64,000 nucleotides of DNA from Antitrichia curtipendula (GCA_951230915.1 OX579642.1:1426001-1490000); one strand, 5' to 3'; shown: positions 12,875-26,045, counted from the stretch's first letter. Notes: a model not told the origin generated them from the sequence alone. A program made the numbers and translations.

Positions 12875-13079
12875 GAGACGCAGTGCCCATCATTCCTCAG
12901 TCCGAACTTACAGAGCTTCTGATCTAAAGTTACTAGTCTTCGTTCGATCCCAAGTCCCAACTTAATTACACACAACTCATGATCTGAAGTCAGCAGTCCC
13001 TGAATCGATCTCGATTGACGTCAGTCGTGTTATAAGTCAAACTTAAGCTAGGTGGAGACATGTCATTCAGTATTATATT

Positions 13080-13130
13080 CAGGTCCAATGAAATTTCGTT
13101 TCATTTGTGTCAAAAACTAATACAAAAAAC
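13080..13130 (+). repeat. SINE 3' tail fragment
   Basis: TCCAATGAAATTTCGTTTCA followed by TTTGTGTCAAAAACTAATACAAAAA is the 3' hairpin and tail of the local SINE family. It is flanked by CAGTATTATATTCAGGTC on both sides (13,068 and 13,130), a likely 18-bp target duplication, so this is a very short retroposed copy in the 5' region of the small gene. Confidence 0.7.
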
Positions 13131-13308
13131 AGTATTATATTCAGGTCTCGATAAGATTAGTCACTGTAAGTTGAGCTCCCTGCAGAGCGAGATTCAGCCT
13201 GCAATCCTGAGCATTCCAATTTCTGCCTAATTTCTGCGCATATTAATTTTTCGACATTGAGTCATTGACAGAGTTTAGTAAGGTCTGCATTCTCAGCAAA
13301 GTCTTGCC

Positions 13309-13470
13309 ATGGGTGCTGAAGGTGATGGTGGTGGTTCGAAGTGGAAACCGTCTTCCTACGCTGGGGACTACGAAAACTGGGAAGGGGATGGCGGATCCTC
13401 ACGATGGAGGCCGCCCTCGCACTGCTGCGGCTGCGACGACGACTGTGAAAGGGACGGAGGATCCTCCTAG
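13309..13470 (+). pseudogene. Small Gly/Trp-rich protein gene, copy 1, truncated
   Basis: ATG at 13,309 (context TTGCCATGG) opens a 53-residue reading frame with motif units EGDGGGSKW and EGDGGSSRW. It then stops at TAG inside the third unit, where the paralogue at 59,104 reads AAG (Lys) and continues to KGF. Aligned codon by codon with copy 2, roughly ten changes are silent third-position changes (GGT/GGC, AAA/AAG, TCT/TCA, CCG/CCT, several Gly codons). About eight alter a residue, including Cys to Trp and Gln to His. That pattern supports this frame over the longer overlapping frame at 13,265-13,627. Function is unknown. The copy may still encode a shorter protein; I call it a pseudogene on balance. 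Confidence 0.6.
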
Positions 13471-14240
13471 TGGAGACTCGGAAAGGGCTTCTGAAATAAT
13501 CCGACTTGAGTACTTACGTGGAGATCAAGTGCTGAGATTCGATCAACAATTTTTGCACACACAGCGATCAATACATACACCGAGCAATGGTCGATCGTCA
13601 CCCAGAGTGACCAGTTGCGCAAGCTAGAAATTAATGCGGAGGCGACCATGTTACAGAACTCGAGAGTGAGAGAGTATTTTCTCCGAGTCTTCGATCATCC
13701 TTACGGGCAAATCTGCATAATTATTTTTCTGGTGTCAAATTAGTTGACCCCATCATTCGGAATAATAGATCATTCTCACTACCATTCTTTGGGACCCCGT
13801 TTTGTAGATCAAGGGGCCTAGCTTAGAGTATTTGTCATTCTTTGGTCTGAGCCAATTCCGAATTGGTGATGTAAAAAAACGACCACAAAAGGCAAATTTA
13901 TCTTACGCACCACCTGCTTATCAAGGTGTCTATCTTTTTCATGTATCAAACGATGAGATGCGTCCGAGACCATTTTCATTTTTTAATTGCACTACGTGAA
14001 GTTAGTTTGAGTATGGTGAACGATGCCACTACCCGGCACTGTCGACTTGTCGAAGTGTCGGTACCAGTAAATTAAACCAGCTTGCTTGGCACGGTACGGT
14101 GTACCTGCATTGTCTTGGCGATTCACTACTGTGGTTCAACTCGACTGTGGTGCGAGATTGGCAGGGGACACTTGTAGCATCGGCGACCTTGGTTGCCATT
14201 GCTGGAGACAACGTCGGATGAGTGCGTCCCACTCCCACAT

Positions 14241-14476
14241 CGGGAAAGTACCCCTCATTGCTTCAATATTGTTGCAATATTGTTTCAATGGGTTAACAGT
14301 ATAGTATTGAAAGTATAATGTTGCATTACTACAAATAATAATGCAACAATATTGAAGCAATGGGAGCCTTGCATTTTTATTAAAAGTATATTGTTTCAAT
14401 ATTGCAACAATACACTTTCAATACTATACTGTTAACCCGTTGAATAAGTACTGCAACAATGGGTGTCTTTTTCCCG
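14241..14476. mobile_element. MITE with interleaved palindromes
   Basis: The ends are CGGGAAAGTACCCC and the complement CGGGAAAAAGACACCC, both followed inward by CATTG. Inside are two inverted pairs arranged in alternating order. Arm A (14,256-14,276) pairs with 14,341-14,362, and arm B (14,287-14,315, GGTTAACAGTATAGTATTG) pairs with 14,411-14,441. The order A-B-A'-B' could form a pseudoknot-like fold on one strand. No coding capacity. Confidence 0.65.
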
Positions 14477-14479
14477 ATG

Positions 14480-15815
14480 CACCTCTCTGTCCAACAAACG
14501 AAGGACATCTAAACTGCCTGCCCAATGTTAAACATTTATTTATTTATTTTTATATTACCAAAAGAACCTAAGCAATAATAGAGGTTATCCCCTCTTGTTT
14601 ACCCTACATGATGTTACATGCCTAATGGCGCTCATCTACAAGCCTAAATCCTACTCACTCTACTATATAGGATTTAGGTGCTGCACTGTTTTGTCTATTG
14701 TTTTTCATCTCTCTTCTATGGGGCGCTTGACAATATTTTCAGCACCATCACTAAAGTTGCCACTGTTACAAACTAACCGACTAAAAGACACGTATAGACA
14801 ATTGTTTGCCAATCGAATTGTGACATTGAATTGAGCATTGATTTTTTTGGAAATTTCATTAAATTGGCAATAATCCACGAGTCAAAAATTATGACACATA
14901 TCTTCACAAAGGACTAATTTCATGCCACAAACTAGGACAAGTATAGATAGTGGTTTTTGGTGCACGGCCTAAAGTAATGATTATCACCAATCTAATGAAC
15001 TAACGTTAAATGGAGGTGATAATGTAATGTACACATCCACTAGGGATCTTTGTTGACATTTCTGCTCAATATGGTATGAAGATGAGTGCAAGTTCTAAAA
15101 TATAAATCCATATCATCAATTACGACCTTACTTCCACATATGTCACAATTTTTGGACACCGAAATCTTGCCAATTTAACGAATTTGACCTCATTGGTTGT
15201 CTTAATGAACTTATTGGAAGAAGTATGGTATATCGTAAAAAGAATATAAGGGCTAAGGCTTTAGAATGCTAGCTCAGAGCTAGCTCAACACTTTGTATCC
15301 TAGTGGGTGCAAACACAATCATGAGCAATTTCGTTGAAACGGTGCTATTCTGCTACTTTGGTAATATTTATAATTTAGAGTGGGCGGTTTGAAATGTACA
15401 ATTGCCCTAAATGTCTGAAATCTTCAATCATCCTAGATGTCACTTTTATGGTTTAGACTTTGTAGTATGAAATCTACACTTGTTCTAAATTTTTGAAGTC
15501 TATATAAGTTCAAGATATGTCCTAGATGGCACTTTCAAGGCTCAGACCTGGCGGTCTGAAAATGGCACACGGAATACCACCATTTTAACGAAATTCCCCA
15601 TAATCATTTTCAAGAGTTGCAGTTTCTGAAGGCAACCAGGGAAGGACAGGAGAACTGACTACAAAATCATATCTTTTTTAAGTTGGTACCAGTATATATA
15701 ATATCTGTTTGCACCGAAAATAAATTTTAAGGCCGAAGTTTACCTGGGGTTCTTCGTCGGTCAATCCAACAGTTCCTGACTGAAGAAAAACTACTAAAGT
15801 AGAACCTTAAAACCA
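14480..15815. other. Intergenic sequence, no gene recognised
   Basis: AT-rich sequence with short ORFs only. The 79-residue ORF at 14,595-14,834 shows no features I recognise. Confidence 0.45.
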
Positions 15816-15817
15816 GT

Positions 15818-16992
15818 CAGTGTAGAAGCAACATAACATTCAAGAGCCTTCAGAGAGGCTGCCTTTGCCTCTCTGAAGTCTTCATCCACGAAATGCATCC
15901 ACATATTACTAATGTAAGCTTCAGGACCGAGACAATGGCAGTACATTTATGGTGCGATATATTTTTTTGGCTAATTTTAGGACAAAATATACAAACAAAT
16001 AATTATAGAGATAGATGGTCTGTCAAAATCCAAAGAATTTTTTGAGTATTATACCAATGAAATCTAACCATTTTTCATCAATATCTTATTTTGAGTTTCG
16101 GAAGGTAAAAGAAATTCTTTATGTACACTTGGGGTGGTAGGAGATAGAACAATCCATGTGGGATATGTAATTTAGAGTTTGTAATTTCTCAACCGCTCAT
16201 AGTTAAGTTTAAAGTAGGAATTGTGTTAAAATTATAATTTCAGACCTCATTTAGGCATAGTAAAATAACATTTTACAAAATACTTTGAACTAAAATAAGT
16301 TGTATAATCAAGTTAAATTTCAGCTCCAAAAATCTGTTTGAGATTTTAATCTTCCACTCTAAAGTTATGGACAAATTTCAGAGAGGATGTATGAAAATGT
16401 CAAAAAAAAATCCTTTCAAACCCCTCTATGAAATTTGTCTATAACTTTTGAGTGGAAGATTAAAATCTCAAACGGATTTTTGGAGCTGAAATTTAACTTG
16501 ATTATACAACTTATTTTAGTTCAAAGTATTTTGTAAAATGTTATTTTACTATGCCTAAATGAGGTCTGAAATTATAATTTTAACACAATTCCTACTTTAG
16601 ACTTAACTATGAGCGGTTGAGAAATTACAAACTCTAAATTACATATCCCACATGGGTTGTTCTACCTCCTACCACCCCACATGTACATAAAGAGCTTCTC
16701 TTTCCGAAAAAAGAATCAAAGTAAGTTATTGATGGCAAATAGTTAGATTTCATTGGTATAATACTCAATGAATTCTTTGGGTTTTGACAGACCATCTATC
16801 TCTATAATTATTTGTTTGTATATTTTGTCCTAAAATTAGCCAAAAAAATATATCGCACCATAAATGTACTGCCATTGTCTCGGTCCTGAAGCTTACATTA
16901 GTAATATGTGGATGCATTTCGTGGATGAAGACTTCAGAGAGGCAAAGGCAGCCTCTCTGAAGGCTCTTGAATGTTATGTTGCTTCTACACTG
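15818..16992. mobile_element. Foldback element of about 1.18 kb, nearly perfect palindrome
   Basis: Arms of roughly 580 bases (15,818-16,398 and 16,410-16,992) are almost perfect reverse complements around a very short centre. The ends are CAGTGTAGAAGCAACATAAC and its complement, and AGT flanks both sides (15,815-15,817 and 16,993-16,995). Inside each arm lies the family-1 motif GGGGTGGTAGGAG with CTCATTTAGGCATAGTAAAAT and GTTATGGACAAATTTCAGAG. This matches the elements at 345-860 and 57,135-57,745. The ORF at 16,765-16,998 is a reading of one arm. High arm identity suggests a recent origin or gene conversion between arms. Confidence 0.8.
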
Positions 16993-16995
16993 AGT

Positions 16996-19590
16996 CACCT
17001 ATACAAGAGCTAATCAGAAATTGAGCAGCCTAATATGCAAGAATGGAATGCTGGTTAGAAATGGATGATCTCCTTTATATCTTTGTCTAGAAACATCATT
17101 TATTACAATTTCATGAAATTGGTCATTAAGGAAGGTTGTCTTTTCAACATTCAAGTATTACATTGAATGAATGAGAAGTTGATTCATTTGGACAAAACAA
17201 TCCTTGCAATTCTTCTATTCATCATCCAAAATATGAATGTCAAAGTGCTTAAGGGTTAATATCCTCCAAAATATTTCACTTTGTTTCTTCCTATTCTGCA
17301 ACTATCTAGGACTATAACTTTTTATTTTTGATTGTCAATTACAGAATCAGGTGTATTCTAGAAATCATAAATTTTTCCTTCTTTTTTAAAATTTGGAATT
17401 ACTAGTTTTTTTTGAAGAATAAGTGAAAAAAATTCATACCTACTACATAATGCACTTATTATAAGAACTATAAAAATTTCACATTAGATGTATATTGTAA
17501 TGTGGAAGTTTATAGTAAAAAATGTAACCACATTTTTGTATTCTTCAATAATTATAAAAAGCAATATTTTGTGGCACAAATTTTACATTTCAAATTTTCA
17601 ATACAATATTCAATCTCAAGAATTTAAAATGTTCCTAAATGGAATACAAAGCACAATATGTGAGTTTTTTCTTTTCTTTTCTTAGAAGGGCTCAACTTGA
17701 AAAAAAAGAATTTTGTTTGCCAAAATATATTTAAGAGCAAAGACTTAGGAATGCCCAAAACATACTAGAAAGTGTTTTTTGTGAAATGTTCTTAAAAGCA
17801 TCTTTTTCACTATTGAAGACTACATAATATCTTTCTTTTCGCTATAATTGAAGATACATGGAGGTATTAAGACTTCGTCCATTGATTCTTGAATTTGCCA
17901 TTGAAGTTTTTCATGAATACCAAGGTTCTAAAGTTTGAAAGTTTCAATGCCATTTTTCCATCCAAAATCATCATTTTCAATGCAAACAACAAAAAAAATT
18001 ATAAATTTATTTTCTTTGCATATCCAAACATAGGATTTTGTAGTAGGGTGATTCCGTGACTGCAAAAAAGACTGGTCCAATTTTGTGTCACAATTGGAGT
18101 GACGGAGTTGTCATTGGCCATAACTTTGGAAAATGAAGCCAATGTACTTGGAATTTTTATTTAAGGTGGCTAACTTGGATGTGTTGAGATTTCCTATTTT
18201 TCAAAAAAATTGAAAAAACTTTTTATAATTAAATTTTAATTTAGCTATTTTGTCACACTTTGCGGTTTAGGATTTCATTAGTATTGTGGAGTATCCCAAA
18301 ATAATTTTTGTGGGTTATTCTCACACTAGATTGGCATGTGCCTACCAAAAGACATTCAAAAAAAATTATTTTATATCCTCTACATGTGTGCTAATAGAGT
18401 AACAGGGCTCCCTTCACGTGCACTTTTGAACATTGAAGATGGTTTTGAGATCATTCTTTTAGTGAAATCTCTTCATCATAAAGTTCTTCCAAATGACCAA
18501 TTTTTAGTTTCTTTATTTTTCTCTATTTTTTCACAAATTAAAATGTCAAAATACCTATTATCTTGAGATTTTGCACTTTTCTAGTTCTCCTACTTAGAAA
18601 AAATTTCTATGTTTTTCCTTCCTAGTGTACCTTCTTCTTCCATGTATATACATTGGACATATTTTTTATATTTAAAAAAAGAAAAATCTAATTTTAAAGT
18701 ACTCCCCAAAATATCATGAGTATTGTGCAAAACGCTACCAAAATCATTTGGTCTTTCTTGCATCCATCCAAGAGAGTAGTTTAAAAATTTCTAGAAGAAA
18801 TTTTCAAAAACTTTGCCATATTGTTCACAAGATATAGACGCTTAAAGTGAAAAAAACAATTTTTTTTGTTCCTAGTCTAATTAGATTATAAAGCTTTGAA
18901 TCTTCTTAACTTAGTAGGATTGGTACAAGATAGAAGGAAATATTAAATTGTTGATAGCTCTAAGATTATATTGAAATACACTAATCCCAATGGTGTCATT
19001 GTTCTAAAAAACAATTTCTTTTTTAATTTGTCAAAATTGGGTTAAAAAATGAATCCAATACATTATTTTCTCAAAAATTTGCTAAAATTGCCTACAAAAC
19101 AAGAAGCTTCATAAATTTCACATTACTTATAGAAAAAAAGAATGAATCAAATCTTTAGATAAAAATAAAATCTATCAGAAATGAATTAGAAAAATGATTA
19201 TTTTAATTTTTTTTTATGGCCCTTGCCTATTTTGGGCTTATTGTGGCATAGATTTTGCTCCCATGTATGGATTGAATAAAAATTATAATTTCCAAAAGTT
19301 AATCAGTTTTTTTATCTTGAAAAAAATTCTAAAATTTTTTGTCAAAAATTGAGATAATAGGTACCTACCTAATCCTTCAACAATCCCCCAAAAGACTTTG
19401 AAAGCTTTAGGTGTGAAGAAATTGTTCACCAGCTAGCCATATTCTTTTCCAAAAGATGAGCCATTTTCATACACCAAGAACTAAGTCCATCATCATTATT
19501 TTGTCTTCTAAACAAAAGTAAGTCGCTCAAATTTTGATAACAAGCCTATAAATATGTTCAAGCCTTCCATCAGACCATATTAACCCCTTA
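16996..19590. other. AT-rich sequence with dispersed repeat fragments
   Basis: No gene is supported. From about 18,840 to 19,440 there are fragments of the dispersed family also seen at 5-6, 47 and 54-55 kb, for example AGCTCTAAGATTATATTGAAA and GAATGAATCAAATCTTT. The rest is featureless AT-rich sequence. Confidence 0.5.
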
Positions 19591-19599
19591 AAGCCCAAG

Positions 19600-21950
19600 G
19601 GTTTGAGACAAAACAAAAATGCGTTAAGGTAGGAGCTTCTAAAAGTGCACAGACTTTTTTGGAAGTGGTCACAGTAAAGGTCCCCATAATGGAGGTGGTG
19701 AAGTTGTCAAGTCTTTTATTTGGAGAGAACAATTGAAGTTTCATAGACAAAAATTGCAGTGTGCTAACGATGTCAGTAGTAGTTCTCTTGCAAGCTCATT
19801 TAGATGAGAGGGTGGAAAATACTTATAGTGGGCGCAAGAAACCACTGAGACGATATTTCTAGAAAATATTAGAGGCTGATGTCCAACCACTTCAAGATAA
19901 TAGTGACAAATGTGACGTTGTCTATGGGACTCACAAAATACACTCCATTATGTCCACAAATAATAATAAGATGGCCCAGATCATAGTAAAGCCTTTGACT
20001 TGCTTTTGTGTGTTCTGTATTGATAACCAGTGGTCAAAATGTGTAAATGTGCATTGGACCAGAGAGTGGGAAGCAAAGTATTTGCAACTAGGTAATACGG
20101 AATTAATAAAAAGTGCTATGGTTGACAGTTGGGATGGCATATAGCAACAAAGAGATGATGGAAAGCTAATGATTGTCACTCTCAAAATTGTGGACAATTT
20201 CGTTGTTAATGTAGTTGCAAGTTATTTTGAAGGACAACCTTTTTGGTTGATACGAGTCACCAAGCTTTTGCATCATGCAAAGGCTAATTTTACTTGTAAG
20301 TGAGGCTTTGAAATTATTAAAGGAGATGCAATTGTGGATGGAAACTACTACCAAAGATGGGGTCACTTTGAAAGTTCTTATGTGCTCTTAAAAATTTTCC
20401 ATTTGGTTTATTTGCATGCTTTCCATATTTGTGCAGTGAAGTTATTAATGCCTCCAACAAACCCCGGGTCATTGGGAATGACATGGTCTATGAGTTGCAA
20501 GAAGAGGTAAGGATGCGGATGATACAACTAGCTAAACCTTGAAATGCTAAATTACAACTACCAATTTTTGTTTGTTGGATGGTGTTGGGGGAGGGAGGGG
20601 GGAGCATGCTTGTTTGGATGCCATTAGGATTCAAATTCCTACATGCCCGGCTTCACTTTTAGTCTAACTTGAATTGACATTGAACTAGGGGAACAATTTG
20701 CAGGTATAATTAACTTGATAATTAACTAGCCTTGTACTTTCTATTTCTTACTTATTTTGGTCATGATTTCATTATTATTGTACTCTCAAAATGTATTTAT
20801 TCCGTATAGTAGACATGATTCAATCCAAAATTCAAAGATTGTAATGTATAATCTCTAGTTCTTATATTTGATGTTTGATATTTAGATTGCCTAAATGACT
20901 GATTTTGGGCTTTGGAGGTCTAATCCCATTCAATGTTGTTGTTTCAAATTTGGGTGGTTCAAAAAAGGAGTCTTTTCGAATACATTGGCTTGGGTGAGTT
21001 TTAATGGCCTTCACCTTTTGTCACAACTCTCACTTGTTTCATTGCTTTTAGGCTTATTTTGTCACATAGGTTGTCGTTACTTATGTGTGTTGCAGTTTGT
21101 ACTTGCCAATGGTAACTTGTTCAATATTGAATGTTGAACGTTGGTTTAGGATTTTAGTTAGTATATCTTTGCTTCTTCAAACCAAAGATGCCCTACATAA
21201 TTACTTGTTACAAATTGATGAGGAAGTTCGGTGGCGGTAGGATAAACTCCCTCATTTCGGTTATAAAAAGTGAAGGCACTGCTGAGTTAAGGATCCGGTG
21301 AGAAGTTACGGTGGATGTATGCTGAAAAATTGGAGTTTAGGCAAATGAAATTGTAAAACTTTATTCAGTATAAATCCCTTGTATGATAAAAGGTGAACTC
21401 CTCAAGGACTAGATTATAAACAACCTTATGACAACGCACAAAAAGTGGCTTGAATTTGAAAATGCTTACTATGTTGACCATAACACACCTAGTGACCAAA
21501 TTATGGCGGTGGGTGATTGCTTAGAGTCTGGGCTAAACTTGCTGGATCAACCAAAGCAAATCCAATTCCAAGGGCTGTAGAGAGATGACATTCCATTGGC
21601 CAATTTAGCTCATTGCCTTAGAAGATGATGTAGCTGATGTCTTCCCTCACGCTCAACTTTGAATGATGATGCCAAATTTGAGTTCGTTGTAGAGAACGAG
21701 TAAGCCTCCCCTAGTTACATGTTGCTTTGGATGACGACTCGGGTTTTGAATTTCTTGTGGAGTGTGATGCAAATTCTAACATATACACCAGCCTAGCTTG
21801 ACTTTAGATGACAGTGGCAATTTTGAGTTTCTCATGGAGGACGGTGTAGATTCTGACCCCCCCAGCCACACTTTGCACTAGATGAGTAGATGCTGATGCA
21901 GACTTTGCCCCTCCTCCAACATTAGATTGTAATGCAGCTTTAAGATAGCT
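19600..21950 (+). pseudogene. Probable hAT transposase relic
   Basis: The reading is broken by many stops and frameshifts, but a set of hAT-like landmarks appears in order. A short NPIQxCxFKFG segment near 20,925 resembles the usual NPxxWW..YG. A TCSxxxVERWFRILVSI segment at about 21,118-21,168 resembles the TCSxxxCERNWS...I of the hAT dimerisation domain. Next, at 21,447, comes KKWLEFENAYYVDH, followed by acidic repeats of the form DDSGFEFLVE (21,720-21,860), as in plant hAT C-termini. The family call rests on these motifs only, so another transposase type remains possible. Confidence 0.35.
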
Positions 21951-24900
21951 ATGTGGGATTACACTTATAGGTGTATTTTAGTTTAGGGTTCCCAAGTTTG
22001 GAATTGTAGGAGGGATGCACACCTAGTAGCTTCCATTTTGCCACATTCATGTAGGATATATTTGTGGGGATTGCGGACTCCAATTCTAGAAATGTACAGA
22101 AAAAGCGAGCCTCCCATTAGTAGAATGTGTTTGTGACTTCAGATTCCCATGTGTGCGTTGTTGTTAAAGAAGGGATTTTTCCATAGATTGCATGCATTAT
22201 TAATGGTGTCATGTTGCCAACTACTTAAGAGTATATGGATTTAAATTGTTGATTTCACTCCAAATTCTTTTATGGATTCAATTGAGAGTGGATTTCACTC
22301 CAACTAGTTCATAGCTGTTCAATTGAGTGTATGCCTCTAAGTATGGATTCCTAACTTTTCTAGGGCCACATGTTGTGTCTTGTCATCTTGAATGCCTCAG
22401 TCTTCCTAAAATTGCACTGTGGCCCAAATTTATGTGCTTTTTGAACTCAATCCAATTATACTCTCTGAAGATGGAGTTATTTTGAGATCCACCAGCCCAA
22501 TTATACTTTCTAAAAATGGAGTTATTTTGAGATCCTAAACCCCAAATCTGGAGGTCATTTGAAGTTGCACGGTTTTAGACAAATGGACTTGAACCCTAAA
22601 CCATTTTATACTACCAAATTCTTTTTACATCTATGACAACTCATATTTACACTTGGGCAAAAGATGTGCCCCAATGACAACTCATATGTACTTCACATTT
22701 AGGATATGTCACAAGATGAAGACCCTAGATCCTAGCCCTTAAAACCACTCCCTTCTGATATTTAAATGGACACTACAAATTTATAATATATGAAAAATAA
22801 TTCATGTACATATTTAATAATTCATTACCTCTTCTATTGAAATCTGTAAACAAGATGAGATCCTAAACACTAGACCCTAGTCCTAGAGAAGTGATTTGGC
22901 AAGAAATGTATAGAATAGAAAATAAAATTGATTGATTCATTAATCTATCACGTTAAGGCTTCTTTCTTATATCTAATCCAATTGCTTGGCAAATCCATAT
23001 ATAACGTACCCCAAGATGTGGTGGTATACGACATACCCAAAAATATGTTTAATATTGAAGATTTGACTAAGAATATTAAAACCACAAAGCCAAATGGAAA
23101 GCCTCCATCACAATGACTTGTAGAAATTCACTTTTCATTTGTCCTCTAGGTGCATGTTTATACCAAATCACTCCACTAATTCCACCACATGTTGCCAACA
23201 CCAATTGTTATGGGATATGAATTTTGTTTCTCGTGATTTTTAGCCACTACAAATGGTTATGTACCATGCCAACTACTTATTCAACTAAACTATGATGGAG
23301 TCACCTTGAAAATGAGCAGCCTACAACACCCTAATGACAATGAGCAACCAACAAAACCTCAAAATGCCTAAAAATCGATGCCTAGTGCAAATGGATTGTT
23401 CTTAATGAGGCTTGTACACTAATTCAATGCATATGATTGGGGACTTGCTTTACTTGACAAACGCGCTGGCCAAAAGACAGCATGTGCTTCAAGAATTCAT
23501 TTCACCGGTGCTTTATTGTACCATCTTGCAGCATTGACTTTGATCTCCCTTCCTATGACGGGTTGATATTTTTGGCAAACACATTTCAATTTCATCCAAA
23601 ATTTAGGGGCAAAAACTTCAAGCATGCAATTGATACTTCGACAAAATCTCAAAATTATGAACGACGATCTATTTGCAGATATGAAGGCCTTTCATTCATT
23701 TGTCTTTGCCCTCCATTAAGAAGGGGGAAGTTTATTCACATCATTTTTGTCCAAATTCTACCAATACAGATCATGTTACCAGAATGTGATAGTCTTAAAC
23801 TTGCATGTCTTAAACTTGCATGAGTGAGAGGACTACAACATTGAGCTATGAACTCTACTGATTGACAACAAAATAGACTTGGATTCCTATTCATTAACAT
23901 TGCAGGTGTTTGTGTTTTTTTAAATGTTCACTTTCATGAACTTATTCCCTACTCTTTGCTCTTGGTTGTGCAAATTCCATTTGCAATTTGGATATGCATA
24001 GTCAAAAGTGGGGCACAAATTAAATCATCCCTTTTAAATCCGTACAAAATTTTCTTTGCTAATTATCATAGCCTCATTTAGTCTCCACTACTTCAATCAT
24101 GCACCTTCATTTACACTAGTCAACCACAAAAGTATGTAGAATGTAGATGCAAAATCTTTACAAAAACTATTTTATATACCTCCAAGATCTGTAAGAACAT
24201 TGAACATTACATAGCACACTTTGGCCTGTCCATATACCAATGACATTCAAGCTTATAGACGTGCACTAAACTACCTAGGAAGGGGGGAGTGTTTGGTAAG
24301 ACGTTTGTGCACGCTCTCAAGTATCACGAACACTATTTCCAACCTTATCCACCACTTGTACTACAGGTTAGGTATGAACCCTAAGCCTCATCCATAAATT
24401 TCAATAGAAAAGACTAATTCATCCAAATTCACAATTCAGAATCCAAATAAAATACCAAACTACTCAAAAACAAAAAATAGTTACAAAAATGAATCCTAAA
24501 TCACAAAGTGCCAAATAAGAGATTCATAGCAATTTGGAGTAATTTGTCATGCAAGTGCCTAACATTGGTCCATTGTGCCTTCCAAGCACTGGATCTTTTC
24601 TAATTTCTAAACATATACAAACTTACAAGAAAACCAAAAAAATTATCCCAAATTGCAATAATTACTTTAATAGGCTAAAACTAACTAAACCACTGTGGTT
24701 GTTGAGTGTAAGTGGTGACCGTCTAAATTTAGAAATTTAAAGTGATAGAGAAATTCATGCTACTTCTAAAAACATAAAATAAAAAGTCATACAACCTTTC
24801 TAGCAAAGATTGTAGACGAATGAAGTTTAACCTTTAAGAAGCTATCTAAATTCCATCCACCTTTTAAGGTGCTTTTTCTATTTCAATTAGCTTTGAATTC

Positions 24901-25859
24901 TAGACCCTATCCCTAAATTATTAACTTCTATCTAATTTCTAAGTTTGGACTTGTATGGATGATTTTCTACTGACCTCATATGTTCCTTAGCCTAAACTTC
25001 ATTCATTTGTTTCTCTTTCAATTTAATTGCAATTTTTATGTATCTTATCTTTTGAGAACCCTTTGGAATTAATCTAGAATCTTTTAAATATAAATTTTGA
25101 AAAAAATTTAATTTTTATACTCTGACTTAGACTTGTAATTTGACTGAAAGTGAAAAATGCTAAGTCAAAAAAAAGAAAAAAATGCTGGAATAATTAACAA
25201 TCTAATAATTGTAATTAATACTTGCAATTAATAACCGCTTAAATGTGTGCAATTAATACTAAGTTTGGAAAGTTAACTTCCATTTTTTTTCCTTTCCTTT
25301 CTTTCTTTCCCTTTGCTACTATTCCACTTCAATTATTGAGACTCTAATGGTTGACCTTTGGTGGAATAGAATCCTAATGCTTCAAAATTCAAAAAAATAA
25401 TTGACTCTATTCCCTACCCAAGTCAATTATTAGTCTATCTCTATTCTAATGGCTTACATTACTTTTAAGAGATTTTCTCTCAATCTTCACCTATTGCTAA
25501 CCTTCCAACTTCAAATTGTTTATTCCAACTTATAAATCCTACTTCGAATGTCAAAAAATAATTTTTCAACTTCTTCTCTATGTGACTATGTCTAGCTCTT
25601 AAGTGTTTTTTGCAATTTCAATTTATGTTTGAGAGAAGCAACCTTCTAATCAAGTTTTTTGTCCTCTAATTGCTACTACTAAATTCTACTGTTTGAGTTA
25701 GAATTGAAAGTTAGTTGTTGCAATATGGCCTTTCCTTTTCCTTCTCACCTTCTATCCTATCATATTTCTCTACTTTATTTTCTACTTCCAAGTGACAAAT
25801 TCTACTTCTTCTTTTTTTCCTTTTGTCAAGGTTGAAATTTAGAATTCCATTGAACGAGT
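21951..25859. other. Intergenic sequence, no gene recognised
   Basis: Moderately AT-rich. The 113-residue ORF at 23,482-23,823 ends in a tandem TGTCTTAAACTTGCA duplication and shows no family features. A short duplication, CCAATTATACT(C/T)TCT(G/A)AA(G/A)ATGGAG, occurs at 22,451 and 22,497. Otherwise nothing stands out. Confidence 0.45.
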
Positions 25860-26045
25860 TCAGTGCCTGCACAATCCAGACAAACCGGCTTCCAAACACA
25901 CAGGACCGTCTTGATTCACGACCCCTCCCTCCAACTGTTGACATGGTGGCCTCCAATTGATTGGATCGTTGCGGACAAGGCAATGACATGGCAACTTTCA
26001 ATTGGCTGGGACCCCTTTTTGATTACTGCCTTACATACAAGGCAT
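25860..26045. other. Short GC-richer island
   Basis: About 185 bases are clearly richer in G+C than the surrounding AT-rich sequence and are open in two frames on opposite strands. I recognise no protein. It could be an exon or a transposon fragment. Confidence 0.3.

Larger units (their letters stand above)
10800..13880. repeat. Paralogous gene block, copy 1 of 2
   Basis: The block aligns in pieces, in the same order and orientation, with 56,660-59,650. Shared pieces are TTTTTTCATCCATTACTGTCTG at its start, AGCTGACCTTG, GCCAAGACTTTCTTGGACGC, TGACCAGCCAGTCAAAT, a TATA-like element, the small gene and its 3' region. Copy 1 is interrupted by a SINE-type insert at about 10,975-11,455 and copy 2 by a foldback element at 57,135-57,745. 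The block contains the truncated small gene at 13,309-13,470. Confidence 0.8.

Noticed and set aside
13265..13627. 120-residue ORF overlapping the small gene (and its 103-residue counterpart at 59,099)
   Set aside because: Between the copies, changes fall on third positions of the MGAEGDGG frame. In this alternative frame most of them alter residues.
16765..16998. 77-residue minus-strand ORF
   Set aside because: It lies wholly inside one arm of the foldback palindrome and has no recognisable features.
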